From Phaeobacter gallaeciensis (GTDB taxonomy: Bacteria > Pseudomonadota > Alphaproteobacteria > Rhodobacterales > Rhodobacteraceae): a stretch of 64,000 nt of DNA. A program made the position numbers and the translations under genes. The first letter of the stretch is position 1. The number at the start of each line of letters is the position of its first letter. Shown piece by piece: positions 8,366 to 17,043 of the stretch. The stretch is from positions 186,001 to 250,000 of the forward strand of contig NZ_CP015124.1 of the NCBI RefSeq assembly GCF_001678945.1, given 5' to 3'. The notes beneath the pieces are model-generated. The model ran no database searches. It saw only the letters and a program-made list of their open reading frames with translations, and was not told where the DNA came from.

Positions 8366-9016
8366 TCAGCTATAGCTCATCAGCTTTGCGCGATCTGAAT
8401 CATGAAAGTGCGGTACTGAGTTGAATTCATGCAGGAAAAACTTTCCCCTTCCGGAAATGAACCGGGTCAGGGAGGTGTTCTTGACCTGCAGGTTCAGGGC
8501 AATCATCTGGCTGTCCGGAACCTGCAACGTTGCAGCGACAAGCCGGGCAATCACCCCACCGGAACTGACCACCAAAACACGTTCGGCCTCTGTCTCTGCC
8601 GCATGTTGACGCGCGGCCTCAACCCGGGCGATGAACTCTGCCCAACTTTCCGAGGCACCGGACACGCCGCCCTGCTGCCATTCGGCAAGGGTTTCGCGCA
8701 ACGCGCGAAAATGGGTTTTGCGGTCCTGGATCACCTCGGATGGGGCCTGCCCGCCGAACCGGCTGTGCAGCAGATCGTGGAAATCATATTCATTCCAGCC
8801 TGCATGCTCTTCCGGGGGGACGTCAAATCCCATTTCCTGCAACGTCTGTTTCTGCCGCGCCAGAGAGCCGGTGATGGCGCGATCCGGGGTCCAGCCCATC
8901 GCCCGCAGGGTATCGCCCAACAGGCGCCCCTGATTGCGGCCCTTTTCGCTCAGCTCATCGTAATTGTCCGCGCCAAAAGAGGCCTGCCCGTGCCGGACCA
9001 CAAGAATTTCTGCCAT
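8366..9016 (-). CDS. Histidine phosphatase family protein (phosphoglycerate-mutase-like)
   Basis: A 216-residue protein starting with the VVRHGQAS phosphohistidine loop (RHG at residues 8-10). The second catalytic region is VLVVSSGGVIARLVA, where the usual SHGG histidine is replaced by S-S-G-G. That change could alter or weaken phosphatase activity. It starts 3 bases after the upstream nitronate-monooxygenase-like gene, so it is translationally coupled. It could dephosphorylate a small metabolite such as the product of the neighbouring kinase-fold protein; there is no direct evidence. Confidence 0.82.
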   Translation of the reverse strand: MAEILVVRHGQASFGADNYDELSEKGRNQGRLLGDTLRAMGWTPDRAITGSLARQKQTLQEMGFDVPPEEHAGWNEYDFHDLLHSRFGGQAPSEVIQDRKTHFRALRETLAEWQQGGVSGASESWAEFIARVEAARQHAAETEAERVLVVSSGGVIARLVAATLQVPDSQMIALNLQVKNTSLTRFISGRGKFFLHEFNSVPHFHDSDRAKLMSYS

Positions 9017-9019
9017 GGT

Positions 9020-10030
9020 TCAGCCTGTAAACTCTGCCGCCAGCCGCGCCCCTGCGGCGCGGTATTCGCGGTCAAACCGGTCCACCAGATCGGCGGTCGA
9101 GCAAACCTCGGTCACCGCGCCGATGCCCTGCCCGGACCCCCAGATTTCTTTCCACGCCTTTGGTTTGGACGACCCGCTGCCAAAGTTCATCGAGGAAGCA
9201 TCCGCCGTCGGCAGGTTGTCCGGGTCCATACCTGCACGGGACACGGATTTCTTCAGATAGTTCCCCCAAACTCCGGTAAACAATGAGGAATAGACAATAT
9301 CCTCGGCGCCGGATTCGACGATCATGTCCTTGTATTCGCTTTGGGCGTTTGCCTCATGCGTAGCGATAAAGGGTGAGCCGGCATAGCCGAAGTCGGCGCC
9401 CATGGCACGCGCGGCCAGCAGGGATTCGCCGGTTGCAATGGCGCCCGACAAGGCCAGCGGACCATCGAACCAGCTGCGGATCTCGCGGATCAGGGCGAAG
9501 GGCGATTGCTGCCCGGCGTGCCCGCCGGCACCGGCGGCCACGGCCACCAGACCGTCGGCGCCTTTTTCGATCGCCTTCTTTGCAAAGCGGTTGTTGATCA
9601 CATCGTGCAGCACTACGCCGCCGCAGGAATGTGCTGCCTCGTTCACCTCGGGGCGCGCGCCAAGCGAGGTGATCCAGACCGGTACTTTCCAGCGGGTGCA
9701 AATCTCAAGATCCCGTTCCAACCGGGTGTTGGACCGGTGCACGATCTGATTGACGGCAAAGGGCGCTGCCGGACGGTCCGGGTTTTCCTGATTGTGGCGG
9801 TCCAGCTCTTCGGTGATCTGCTTCAGCCAGGCCTCCAGTAATGGCGGCTCGCCCTCAGTTTCGCGTGCGTTCAGCGCCGGAAAGGCCCCGATGATCCCAG
9901 CCTTGCACTGGGCGATCACCAGCTCCGGCACCGAAATGATAAACAGCGGCGATGCGATCAGCGGGATCCGCAATCCACGCAGGGCGGCAGGCAGGTGATC
10001 CTCATTCCGGGACCAGGTGGCGTCAGTCAT
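9020..10030 (-). CDS. Nitronate monooxygenase-like flavin oxidoreductase
   Basis: A 336-residue TIM-barrel flavoprotein of the 2-nitropropane dioxygenase / enoyl reductase FabK superfamily. FMN-phosphate signatures are VAVAAGAGGHAGQQSPF and LSGAIATGESLLAARAMGADFGYAG. The His of the AGGHAG motif, the general base in nitronate monooxygenases, is present. GAGG is 7 bases before the ATG. The family has many members without nitronate activity, and its presence in acyl-CoA gene clusters suggests an enoyl-CoA-type or quinone substrate. Cytosolic. Confidence 0.86.
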   Translation of the reverse strand: MTDATWSRNEDHLPAALRGLRIPLIASPLFIISVPELVIAQCKAGIIGAFPALNARETEGEPPLLEAWLKQITEELDRHNQENPDRPAAPFAVNQIVHRSNTRLERDLEICTRWKVPVWITSLGARPEVNEAAHSCGGVVLHDVINNRFAKKAIEKGADGLVAVAAGAGGHAGQQSPFALIREIRSWFDGPLALSGAIATGESLLAARAMGADFGYAGSPFIATHEANAQSEYKDMIVESGAEDIVYSSLFTGVWGNYLKKSVSRAGMDPDNLPTADASSMNFGSGSSKPKAWKEIWGSGQGIGAVTEVCSTADLVDRFDREYRAAGARLAAEFTG

Positions 10031-10060
10031 CTTATAACCTCAAGTCTTTGTATTTATGTG

Positions 10061-10876
10061 TTAGTCGAGCGCGCTTTGGAACAGGTTGTGCCCCGACATC
10101 ACATTGATACCGCCGGATACGGGGATCACTGCGCCGGTGACGTAGGACCCACCGCGCCCGGCCAGAAACAGCACGCAGCCGGCGATGTCATCCTCCCGCC
10201 CGACGCGGCCCAGCGGCACATCATTGCCGACCTTTTCACGCTTCTCCTCATCGCCAGTGGCAAAGGCGGTCATCCGCGACACAAACGGCCCCGGTGCCAG
10301 CGCATTGACGGTGACGTGCTGATGGGCCAGCTCCTTGGCCAGGATTTTGGACATATGGATCACCGCGGCCTTTGACGCGGCATAGCTGTAGGCGCCATCA
10401 CCCATCGGGATTTCTCCCATGACCGAACCGACGTTGATCACCCGTGCCGGATCATCCGCATCCGAGGAGGCAATCAGCAGCGGCAGCAGTTTTTGTGTCA
10501 GATCGAAGACCCCTGCGACGTTGACCGACATCACCTTTTCCCAGGCCTGATGGGGAAACTGCCCCAGTGGCGCGCCCCAGGTCACCCCGGAATTGTTCAT
10601 CAGAATATGCAGCGCAGGTGCGCGGGTCTTGATTTCCTCAACCAGCGCATCGATCCCTTCGACCGTGCCGATATCGGCGGCAAAACCTTCAGCCGATCCC
10701 GGCGCATCCATCGCGTTCAATTCTTCTGCGACCGCGACGCAGGCGTCGCCTTTACGCGATGCGATCAGCACCCGCGCCCCGGCCCGCACCATCGCTTCGG
10801 CTGCCATCCGACCAATACCTGTGGCGCCGCCGGTGATCAGGGCGGTTTTGCCCTCCAGTGAAAACAGATCCATCAT
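10061..10876 (-). CDS. SDR-family oxidoreductase
   Basis: A 271-residue classical SDR. TGGATGIGR is the cofactor-binding loop near residues 16-24, NNSGV replaces the usual NNAG, and INVGSVMGE with YSYAASKAA supplies the Ser and Tyr-Lys. The C-terminus ends VTGAVIPVSGG, typical of 3-ketoacyl-ACP/CoA reductase-like SDRs. AAAGGA precedes paired ATG codons at 10876 and 10873; either could be used. It follows the acyl-CoA dehydrogenases by 10 bases, so a 3-hydroxyacyl-CoA dehydrogenase role is plausible. Confidence 0.88.
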   Translation of the reverse strand: MMDLFSLEGKTALITGGATGIGRMAAEAMVRAGARVLIASRKGDACVAVAEELNAMDAPGSAEGFAADIGTVEGIDALVEEIKTRAPALHILMNNSGVTWGAPLGQFPHQAWEKVMSVNVAGVFDLTQKLLPLLIASSDADDPARVINVGSVMGEIPMGDGAYSYAASKAAVIHMSKILAKELAHQHVTVNALAPGPFVSRMTAFATGDEEKREKVGNDVPLGRVGREDDIAGCVLFLAGRGGSYVTGAVIPVSGGINVMSGHNLFQSALD

Positions 10877-10886
10877 ATCGTATCCT

Positions 10887-12002
10887 TTAAAATCCGCGCA
10901 GCTGCGCCACCTGGGCGGCGTGGTAGCCGTAATCGCCCAGCCACTCTGCCGCGACGCGGGCGCGTTTCATATAGAATCCCATGTCGTAGGCATCGGTCAT
11001 CCCGATCCCGCCGTGCATCTGAACCCCTTCGCGCGCGGCGAGTTGCGCCGTATCAATCGCCCGCGCCTTGGCCACTGAAACCGCCAACGTGGCGGCATCC
11101 GGATCAGCGTCCAGAATCCGGCCTGCCTGCAGCACGGCTGAGGTTGTCATCTCGATCTCGCACCACAGATGCGCGGCGCGGTGTTGCAAGGCTTGAAAAC
11201 TGGCGATGGTGACACCGAACTGCTTGCGCTCTTTCAGGTATTCGGTGGTGATGGCAAAGGCCGCCTGCGCCAGACCGGTGCTTTCGGCGGCAAGCGCAGC
11301 CTGCCCAGCCTCCAGCCCATAACGCAACAGCGCCCTGCCATCCCCGGCAGCGCCGAGCAATTCGTCGCCCGAAACGGCAACATCATCAAACTCCAGCCGC
11401 GCCGCGTCGCGGCTGTCGATCATCGCAGATACATTGCGCCTCAGCCCCGCGCGATCAGCAGGCAGATCAAACAGGCACGGGCCGTCCTTGCTTTGCGCCA
11501 GAACCAGCACGTGATCGGCATTTCCTCCATCCACGACAAAGCGCTTTTCACCCTTCAGGACGTAGCCGTTGCCGCGCTTTTCTGCCATGAGTTCAATGCG
11601 CTCCGGATTGAACTTGGAGCCTTCATCAACAGCAATGGCATAGGTCCGCGCGCCGCTGGCAATCTGCGCCAGCGCAGCCTGACATCGTGGATCATCAAGC
11701 CGCCGCAACACCGTCGCCGCCATGACGGCTGTGCTCAGGAACGGGCTGACGGCCAGCGTCCGGCCCATTTCACGCGCCAGCACATGGGCGGCGGTGTGCC
11801 CCATATCGGCGCCGCCTGCGCTTTCCGGGACCAGGATCCCGGCCCAGCCCGCATCGACCATTTCCTGCCATAGGGCATCGTCGCGGGTCTGGTTGGCGTC
11901 GCGCAACTCCCGCAGGCGCGAGACTGGAGCGGATCTGTCCAAAAGCCCCCGGGCGGCTTCCTGCAGCATGATTTCTTCTTCAGTTTGAATGAGTTTCAGC
12001 AT
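10887..12002 (-). CDS. Acyl-CoA dehydrogenase, short subunit-like
   Basis: A 371-residue FAD-dependent acyl-CoA dehydrogenase-fold protein (alpha, beta, alpha domains). The C-terminal FAD region contains REGVQMHGGIGMTDAYDMGFYMKRA. The position where active family members carry the catalytic glutamate of an EGGT/YEGT motif has no such glutamate. In actinobacterial steroid degraders such subunits pair with an active partner in alpha2beta2 heterotetramers. It starts 5 bases after the partner gene at 12008, which supports co-translation and a complex. The substrate is unknown. Confidence 0.88.
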   Translation of the reverse strand: MLKLIQTEEEIMLQEAARGLLDRSAPVSRLRELRDANQTRDDALWQEMVDAGWAGILVPESAGGADMGHTAAHVLAREMGRTLAVSPFLSTAVMAATVLRRLDDPRCQAALAQIASGARTYAIAVDEGSKFNPERIELMAEKRGNGYVLKGEKRFVVDGGNADHVLVLAQSKDGPCLFDLPADRAGLRRNVSAMIDSRDAARLEFDDVAVSGDELLGAAGDGRALLRYGLEAGQAALAAESTGLAQAAFAITTEYLKERKQFGVTIASFQALQHRAAHLWCEIEMTTSAVLQAGRILDADPDAATLAVSVAKARAIDTAQLAAREGVQMHGGIGMTDAYDMGFYMKRARVAAEWLGDYGYHAAQVAQLRGF

Positions 12003-12007
12003 CAGTC

Positions 12008-13183
12008 TTACCCCGGAAGCCCCAGAATGCGGCGGGAAATGATCGATAGCATCACCTCGGAGGTGCCGCCCTCGATCGAGTTCGCCTTGGTGCGCAGCCA
12101 GGAGGGCGCACGCCCGTCATCCCAGTCCAGCGCATCGCTGCCGCCTGCGGCCATCACCAGTTCCAGTCGGCGTTTGTTGAGCTCGGTTCCGGCATATTTC
12201 AGCATCGCAGAGGCATCACCGACGCCCTGCCCGCCTTCGGCCTGATCCTTGTAGCGTTCCAGCGTCATCTCCATCGCCAATGCGTCGACTTCCGTGCGCA
12301 TCGCGTCGGCGCGCAGCACCGGATCGCTTTGGCCGGTTTCCGCATCGGCCAGAACCGCTCCCAGCGCCCGGCCCGCGCCCATGGTCTGCCCGCCGGCGCT
12401 GATCATCTCGCGTTCGTGAGTCAGCAGGTATTTGGCCACGTCCCAGCCCCGATTCACGTCCCCGACCACCTGAGATTTCGGCACCTCAACGTCATCAAAG
12501 AAGGTTTCGCAAAATGGCGAGGCGCCGGAAATCAGCCGGATCGGGCGGGTCGAAACCCCTTTTGAACTCATATCCATCAGAATAAAGGAAATTCCCTTAT
12601 GCTTGGGCGCGTCGCGGTCGGTGCGCAGCAGTGCGAAGATCCAATCGGCCTTGTCCGCATAAGAGGTCCAGATCTTCTGCCCATTGACCAGCCAGTGATC
12701 GCCTCGATCCTCGGCCCGTGACTGAACCCCAGCAAGATCAGAACCCGCGCCCGGCTCAGAATAGCCCTGACACCAACGGATTTCACCGCGCGCAATGGGC
12801 GGCAGGTAGGTTTGCTTCTGCTCTTCGCTGCCGAACTTCAAAAGGGCCGGACCAAGCATCCAGATTCCGAAGCTATCAAGGGGTGAGCGCGCGCCTAGCT
12901 CGGCAATCTCCTCTTTCAGGATCTTGTCCTGCGCTCGGGACAGGCCTGCGCCGCCATAGGCACGCGGCCAGGTTGGAACCGTCAGTCCGGCAGCACCGCA
13001 GCGATCCAGCCAGAGTTTCTGCGCGGGAGAGGAAAACTCCCAAGTCTTGCCGCCCCAGCAGATGGCACCTTCGCCACTGGCGCCATCGCGCATGTCCTCG
13101 GGGCAATTCTCCTCCAGCCATGCCCGGATTTGCTTGCGAAACTCAGGTGTATCCGCAAACTCCGGCTGTGTACTCGTGGTCAT
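12008..13183 (-). CDS. Acyl-CoA dehydrogenase, catalytic-subunit-like
   Basis: A 391-residue acyl-CoA dehydrogenase. FAD-contacting segments WCQGYSEPGAGSDL and GQKIWTSYA are clear, and the C-terminal NSIEGGTSEVML carries the catalytic glutamate expected for alpha,beta-desaturation of acyl-CoA. I chose the ATG at 13183 because GGGGGGAG lies 3-4 bases upstream; the ATG at 13204 would add 7 residues and has no good ribosome site. It is the first gene of the six-gene operon ending at 7320 and is divergent from the quinone-oxidoreductase gene at 13324. Confidence 0.92.
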   Translation of the reverse strand: MTTSTQPEFADTPEFRKQIRAWLEENCPEDMRDGASGEGAICWGGKTWEFSSPAQKLWLDRCGAAGLTVPTWPRAYGGAGLSRAQDKILKEEIAELGARSPLDSFGIWMLGPALLKFGSEEQKQTYLPPIARGEIRWCQGYSEPGAGSDLAGVQSRAEDRGDHWLVNGQKIWTSYADKADWIFALLRTDRDAPKHKGISFILMDMSSKGVSTRPIRLISGASPFCETFFDDVEVPKSQVVGDVNRGWDVAKYLLTHEREMISAGGQTMGAGRALGAVLADAETGQSDPVLRADAMRTEVDALAMEMTLERYKDQAEGGQGVGDASAMLKYAGTELNKRRLELVMAAGGSDALDWDDGRAPSWLRTKANSIEGGTSEVMLSIISRRILGLPG

Positions 13184-13323
13184 GATCTCCCCCCATGGTT
13201 CCACTCGGCTCGTGATGTTTCACATAGCAGAATTGCATTTCGCTATTCCATTGACAACGCTCCAGACAGCCCCAAGACTTTACGTAATTTTGGCATCTGA
13301 CACTGGTGGGAAGAGGAAAAAAC
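13184..13323. promoter_or_regulatory. Divergent promoter region
   Basis: These 140 bases separate the acyl-CoA dehydrogenase operon (minus) from the oxidoreductase gene (plus). A TTGACA is seen at 13252-13257, with no convincing -10 at ideal spacing. The eight-base palindrome TTACGTAA (13280-13287) and the imperfect ATAGC...GCTAT pair just upstream are possible operators. The regulator is not identifiable from the window. Confidence 0.45.
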
Positions 13324-14319
13324 ATGAAAGCAATGCTCAGCATCGAGCCCGGCGGACCCGAGAGTCTGACATGGACAGAGCTACCGGACCCGGCGCCCGC
13401 CAAGGGGGAATTGTTGGTAGAAATCCGTGCCGCCGGTGTCAATTTTCCCGACACGCTGATCATTCAGGACCTCTATCAGATGAAGCCCCCGCGCCCCTTT
13501 GCGCCCGGCGGTGAAATCGCCGGAGTGGTCGCCGCCATTGGTGAGGGTGTCGAAGGCTACGCCATTGGGGATAGGGTTCTGGCACTGACAGGCCATGGTG
13601 GATTTGCCACCCATCGCTGCATCGACGCAGCGCAGGCGATCCGTATTCCCGACGCGATGCCGTTTGAGGACGCCGCCTGTTTCGTTTTTACCTATGGCAC
13701 ATCCTATCACGCGCTGAAGGACCGCGCGCATATGAAACCGGGCGAAAGCCTTTTGATCCTGGGGGCTGCCGGCGGTGTCGGCGTGGCTGCCATCGAACTG
13801 GGCAAGGCGATGGGCGCCAAGGTGATCGCGGCAGTGTCTTCGGACGACAAGGCTGCCTTCTGCCGCGAGGTTGGAGCGGATGAAACGCTGGTCTACGGCC
13901 GCAGCCTCGACAAGGGGCAGCAGAAAGATTTTTCGTCCCAGATCAAATCCTTGTCGGGAAAAGATGGTGTCGATGTGGTCTATGACTCCGTGGGCGGCGC
14001 CTATTCGGAACCAGCCTTGCGGGCGATGGCCTGGGAAGGCCGGTTTCTGGTCGTTGGCTTCCCGGCCGGCATCGCGCAAATCCCTATGAATCTGCCGCTT
14101 CTCAAAGGTTGTGATATCGTAGGCGTGTTCTGGGGGGCCTCTGTCTATCGTGACCCCAAGGGCCATGCAGAAAACATGGCTGAATTGTTCGCCCTTTACG
14201 AGCAGGGCAAGATCAAACCACGTATCAGCGAAACGCTGAAGATGCAGGATGCTGCCACTGCGCTGAACCTTGTTCAGGACCGCAAGGCGCTGGGCAAAAT
14301 CGTCCTGACCAACGATTAA
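13324..14319 (+). CDS. NADPH:quinone oxidoreductase family protein (MDR, zinc-free)
   Basis: A 331-residue medium-chain dehydrogenase/reductase. The N-terminal GroES-like half contains GVNFPDTLI and APGGEIAGVV. The Rossmann half carries the LILGAAGGVGVAAIELGKAMGAKVIA dinucleotide fold. Structural zinc cysteines are absent, as in quinone reductases and acryloyl-CoA/enoyl reductases. The ATG at 13324 is preceded by AGAGGA. Divergent from the acyl-CoA dehydrogenase operon, it may reduce an enoyl-CoA or quinone in the same pathway; the family alone does not decide the substrate. Confidence 0.88.
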   Translation: MKAMLSIEPGGPESLTWTELPDPAPAKGELLVEIRAAGVNFPDTLIIQDLYQMKPPRPFAPGGEIAGVVAAIGEGVEGYAIGDRVLALTGHGGFATHRCIDAAQAIRIPDAMPFEDAACFVFTYGTSYHALKDRAHMKPGESLLILGAAGGVGVAAIELGKAMGAKVIAAVSSDDKAAFCREVGADETLVYGRSLDKGQQKDFSSQIKSLSGKDGVDVVYDSVGGAYSEPALRAMAWEGRFLVVGFPAGIAQIPMNLPLLKGCDIVGVFWGASVYRDPKGHAENMAELFALYEQGKIKPRISETLKMQDAATALNLVQDRKALGKIVLTND

Positions 14320-14486
14320 CATTTGGGGTGCAGCACCACAGGAGGCCGGATGATGGCGCTGCACCTTCCCCCAAGTAAACTCTCTGTAACAAAGTAGGAA
14401 CACGTTCAAAAAGGCGCATATACGCCGTCGCTTTTAATAAAGTTCTCCTGTAGTTTCCGGGACATGAACTGCACAAGGATGATGCG

Positions 14487-14939
14487 ATGCGCAGTATTCT
14501 GATCCTCAATGGTCCGAATCTTAATCTTCTGGGGACGCGCCAGCCGGAAGTCTACGGACGGGAAACTCTGGAAATGGCCGAAGCAGCCTGCGTTGCCCAT
14601 GCCAGAGCGCAGGGCCTTGAGGCTGTCTGCCTGCAATCCAATCACGAAGGTGTGTTGCTGGATGCCATTCATGCGGCGCGCGGCACCCATTCCGGGATCA
14701 TCCTGAACGCTGGCGCGCACACGCATACGTCAATTGCACTAATGGACGCTCTCTTTTCGGTTGAAATTCCGGCCGTGGAGGTCCACCTATCCAACATCCA
14801 CGCCCGCGAAGAGTTTCGCCACAGGTCATTTATCTCGCGTGCCGTCATCGGCCAGATTTGCGGTTTTGGAACACAGGGGTATTTGTTTGCCATCGATGCC
14901 CTGGCCAAGCATTTTGAACGAGAGGCGGAGCCTGAATGA
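14487..14939 (+). CDS. aroQ: 3-dehydroquinate dehydratase, type II
   Basis: A 150-residue type II dehydroquinase, the third step of the shikimate pathway (3-dehydroquinate to 3-dehydroshikimate), forming a cytosolic dodecamer. The N-terminal LILNGPNLNLLGTRQPEVYG holds the active-site Asn, Arg and Tyr. INAGAHTHTS and EVHLSNIHAREEFRH hold the remaining substrate-binding residues, including the catalytic His. The length is standard. Its last four bases overlap the start of the LuxR-type gene (ATGA). Confidence 0.96.
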   Translation: MRSILILNGPNLNLLGTRQPEVYGRETLEMAEAACVAHARAQGLEAVCLQSNHEGVLLDAIHAARGTHSGIILNAGAHTHTSIALMDALFSVEIPAVEVHLSNIHAREEFRHRSFISRAVIGQICGFGTQGYLFAIDALAKHFEREAEPE

Positions 14940-15691
14940 ACCTTTCTGACTATCTGCATTTCGTGTGCGGGGCCAAGACGCTCGAAGAGCTGTGGCATGG
15001 GCACGTGGATCAGATGGCAAAGTTCGAATTTGACAGGCTGATTTACGGATACACTCGCTACAAGACAGAAACCTCTCTGGGGGATCCGGAAGATTTTGTC
15101 GTGCTGTCCAACCATTCGCCGGAGTATCTGAACGGGTTCCTGCACCGGGGCCTTTATTCCAGCGCGCCGATGCTGCGCTGGGCACTGGAAAACGAAGGCG
15201 CCGGCAGCTGGCATCTGATTCAGAAGATGATCGAGAATGGTCAGCTTGGCCCAGATGGCGAACGGGTGCTGGAGTTCAACAGAAAGATGAAGATGAACGC
15301 GGGCTATACGGTCAGCTTTCATTCCAATTCGGCGCGTTTCAAAGGTGCGATCTCGCTGGCTGCGCGCAGTGAGCTGTCGCAGGACGAGGTCGATGCGATC
15401 TGGGGTGACCACGGCAGCGATATCATCCTTATGAACAACGTGGCGCATCTGAAGATCCTCACCCTGCCCTATAGCCCTCCGAACCGGGCCCTCACCAAAC
15501 GGCAACGGGAAGCGCTGCAATGGGTCGGAGATGGCAAGACGACGCAGGACATCGCGATCCTCATGGGCCTGACCCCGGCCACGGTCGAAAAGCACCTGCG
15601 CCTGGCCCGGGACGCGCTGGCAGTGGAAACAACGGCCCAGGCCGTACTCAAGGCAGCCTTGCACAACCAGATGTATGTGATGGAATCGTGA
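14936..15691 (+). CDS. LuxR-family transcriptional regulator, solo (autoinducer-binding-like domain plus GerE HTH)
   Basis: A 251-residue regulator. Residues 1-170 match the autoinducer-binding fold, and residues 184-245 are a LuxR/GerE helix-turn-helix (LTKRQREAL, then TTQDIAILMGLTPATVEKHL). In the ligand pocket, the Trp, Tyr and Asp that contact acyl-homoserine lactones in TraR/LuxR align with Y64, F68 and A77 here (EYLNGFLH, then SSAPML). It may therefore bind another ligand or none. No luxI-type synthase is present nearby. The four-base overlap with aroQ implies co-expression with a shikimate gene. The target genes are unknown. Confidence 0.85.
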   Translation: MNLSDYLHFVCGAKTLEELWHGHVDQMAKFEFDRLIYGYTRYKTETSLGDPEDFVVLSNHSPEYLNGFLHRGLYSSAPMLRWALENEGAGSWHLIQKMIENGQLGPDGERVLEFNRKMKMNAGYTVSFHSNSARFKGAISLAARSELSQDEVDAIWGDHGSDIILMNNVAHLKILTLPYSPPNRALTKRQREALQWVGDGKTTQDIAILMGLTPATVEKHLRLARDALAVETTAQAVLKAALHNQMYVMES

Positions 15692-16084
15692 CGGCATCCC
15701 CCTAACCGGCCCGCCTAATGTGAGTTTCCGCTAGGGAGGTTTAAGCCTGCCAGACGCTAAAGAGCGTCAAATAGGTAAGGAATACACTACTACCGATTTC
15801 GTACAAAAAAACGCAGTCTGTAAATGTTCCGTGAGTGGTGGCTTTAGCCTAGGAACTTTGGGAAACGACCCTTGTAATACCAAGGCTCTCCGACCTGTGT
15901 GGTTGCCGACGCTTATACTCAGCGTCGGTGATCATGTTTTTGGGGTCCCATCCATCCCTATCAGTGGGGCCCCATATTCCCCGATCATATCCCCTATTCG
16001 CCCTGCCTGTTCGCCCTGGGCTGGCTCAGACGTTCCTCGAGCCGAGACACGATCCTCTAACCCATCAAAGTGCTCTAGAAACGC
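15692..16084. other. Non-coding gap with several hairpins
   Basis: About 390 bases without a convincing gene lie between the LuxR solo and the tsf terminator. Perfect or near-perfect stem-loops are seen at 15753-15768 (GACGCT, loop AAAG, AGCGTC), 15846-15887 (AGCCT/AGGCT closing a GGG/CCC helix) and 15906-15928 (eight-base stem CCGACGCT, seven-base loop). A 129-codon frame from 15831 runs on into tsf antisense and has no ribosome site or family features. It could be a structured RNA or a long 3' region; the sequence does not decide. Confidence 0.4.
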
Positions 16085-16114
16085 AAAAAAGGCCGGTAGG
16101 TTTCCCCACCGGCC
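16085..16114 (-). terminator. Rho-independent terminator of rpsB-tsf
   Basis: On the minus strand GGCCGGT (16108-16114) pairs with ACCGGCC (16091-16097), followed by a run of six T (16085-16090). It lies 24 bases beyond the tsf stop. Confidence 0.92.
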
Positions 16115-16137
16115 CCTTAATAGTCTGTCTAGGCAGA

Positions 16138-17013
16138 TTAGCCCTGAGCCGCTTTTGCGACTTCAGCTGCGAAATCTTCTTTTTCGACTTCGATGCCTTC
16201 ACCAACCTCAACACGGATGAAACCGGTCACGGTGGCGCCAGCTTCCTTGGCAGCGGCTTCGACGGTCAGGTCGGGATTCACGACGAACTGCTGGTTCAGC
16301 AGTGTCGATTCCGCAACGAATTTCTTCATGCGGCCAACGATCATCTTCTCGATAACCTGCTCCGGCTTGCCGGATTCACGGGCGATGTCCATCTGAACCT
16401 GCTTCTCTTTCTCGACAACCGCCGGGTCCATATCAGCTTCGCTCAGGGCAGCGGGGTTAACCGCGGCGATGTGCATTGCAACCTGCTTGCCAAAGGCTTC
16501 GTCGCCACCGGTCATTGCAACCAGGACACCGATTTTGCCCATGCCGTCAGCGGCAGCGTTGTGCACGTAGGACACAACAGTTTCGCCTTCGATCTTGGCC
16601 ATCCGGCGCAGGGTCATGTTTTCGCCGATGGTGGCGATCTTGTCGGTCAGGGTGTCAGCAACGGATTTACCACCCAGATCGGCCGCGTTCAGACCGTCGA
16701 CGTCATCAACGTTCAGAGCTGCCTTGGCGATGCCGGCAACCATTTCCTGGAATTCGCCGTTCTTCGCAACGAAGTCGGTTTCCGAGTTCACTTCAACGGC
16801 GACGCCCTTGCCACCTTCGACGACGACAGCGACCAGGCCTTCGGCTGCGGTGCGGCCGGATTTCTTGGCGGCTTTGGCGAGACCTTTGGTGCGCAGCCAG
16901 TCGACGGCCGCTTCCATGTCGCCATTGGTTTCGGTCAGCGCTTTTTTGGCGTCCATCATGCCGGCGCCGGTCGAGTCGCGCAGTTCTTTCACGAGTGCTG
17001 CTGTGATTGCCAT
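16138..17013 (-). CDS. tsf: Elongation factor Ts
   Basis: A 291-residue guanine-nucleotide exchange factor for EF-Tu. The N-terminal UBA-like domain has [16 protein letters not shown], and the TDFVAKN motif in [12 protein letters not shown] contacts EF-Tu. The length is normal. GAGGAGAG precedes the ATG. It is the second gene of the rpsB-tsf operon, 78 bases after rpsB with a hairpin between them. Confidence 0.98.
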   Translation of the reverse strand: MAITAALVKELRDSTGAGMMDAKKALTETNGDMEAAVDWLRTKGLAKAAKKSGRTAAEGLVAVVVEGGKGVAVEVNSETDFVAKNGEFQEMVAGIAKAALNVDDVDGLNAADLGGKSVADTLTDKIATIGENMTLRRMAKIEGETVVSYVHNAAADGMGKIGVLVAMTGGDEAFGKQVAMHIAAVNPAALSEADMDPAVVEKEKQVQMDIARESGKPEQVIEKMIVGRMKKFVAESTLLNQQFVVNPDLTVEAAAKEAGATVTGFIRVEVGEGIEVEKEDFAAEVAKAAQG

Positions 17014-17043
17014 GTTAGGCTCTCCTCAAATCGAAACGGAATT

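Noticed and set aside
14335-14375. Long-loop hairpin (GGTGCAGC/GCTGCACC) after the oxidoreductase gene as a terminator
   Set aside because: The loop is over 20 bases and no T-run follows, so I could not support it as a terminator.
15817-15842. A seven-codon frame with tandem Trp codons (MFREWWL) followed by hairpins, like a trp attenuator leader
   Set aside because: No trp or other biosynthetic gene follows on the plus strand; the next genes (tsf, rpsB) run the other way, and there is no ribosome site.
15831-16220. 129-codon open frame after the LuxR gene
   Set aside because: It has no ribosome site or family features and runs through the tsf terminator into tsf antisense.
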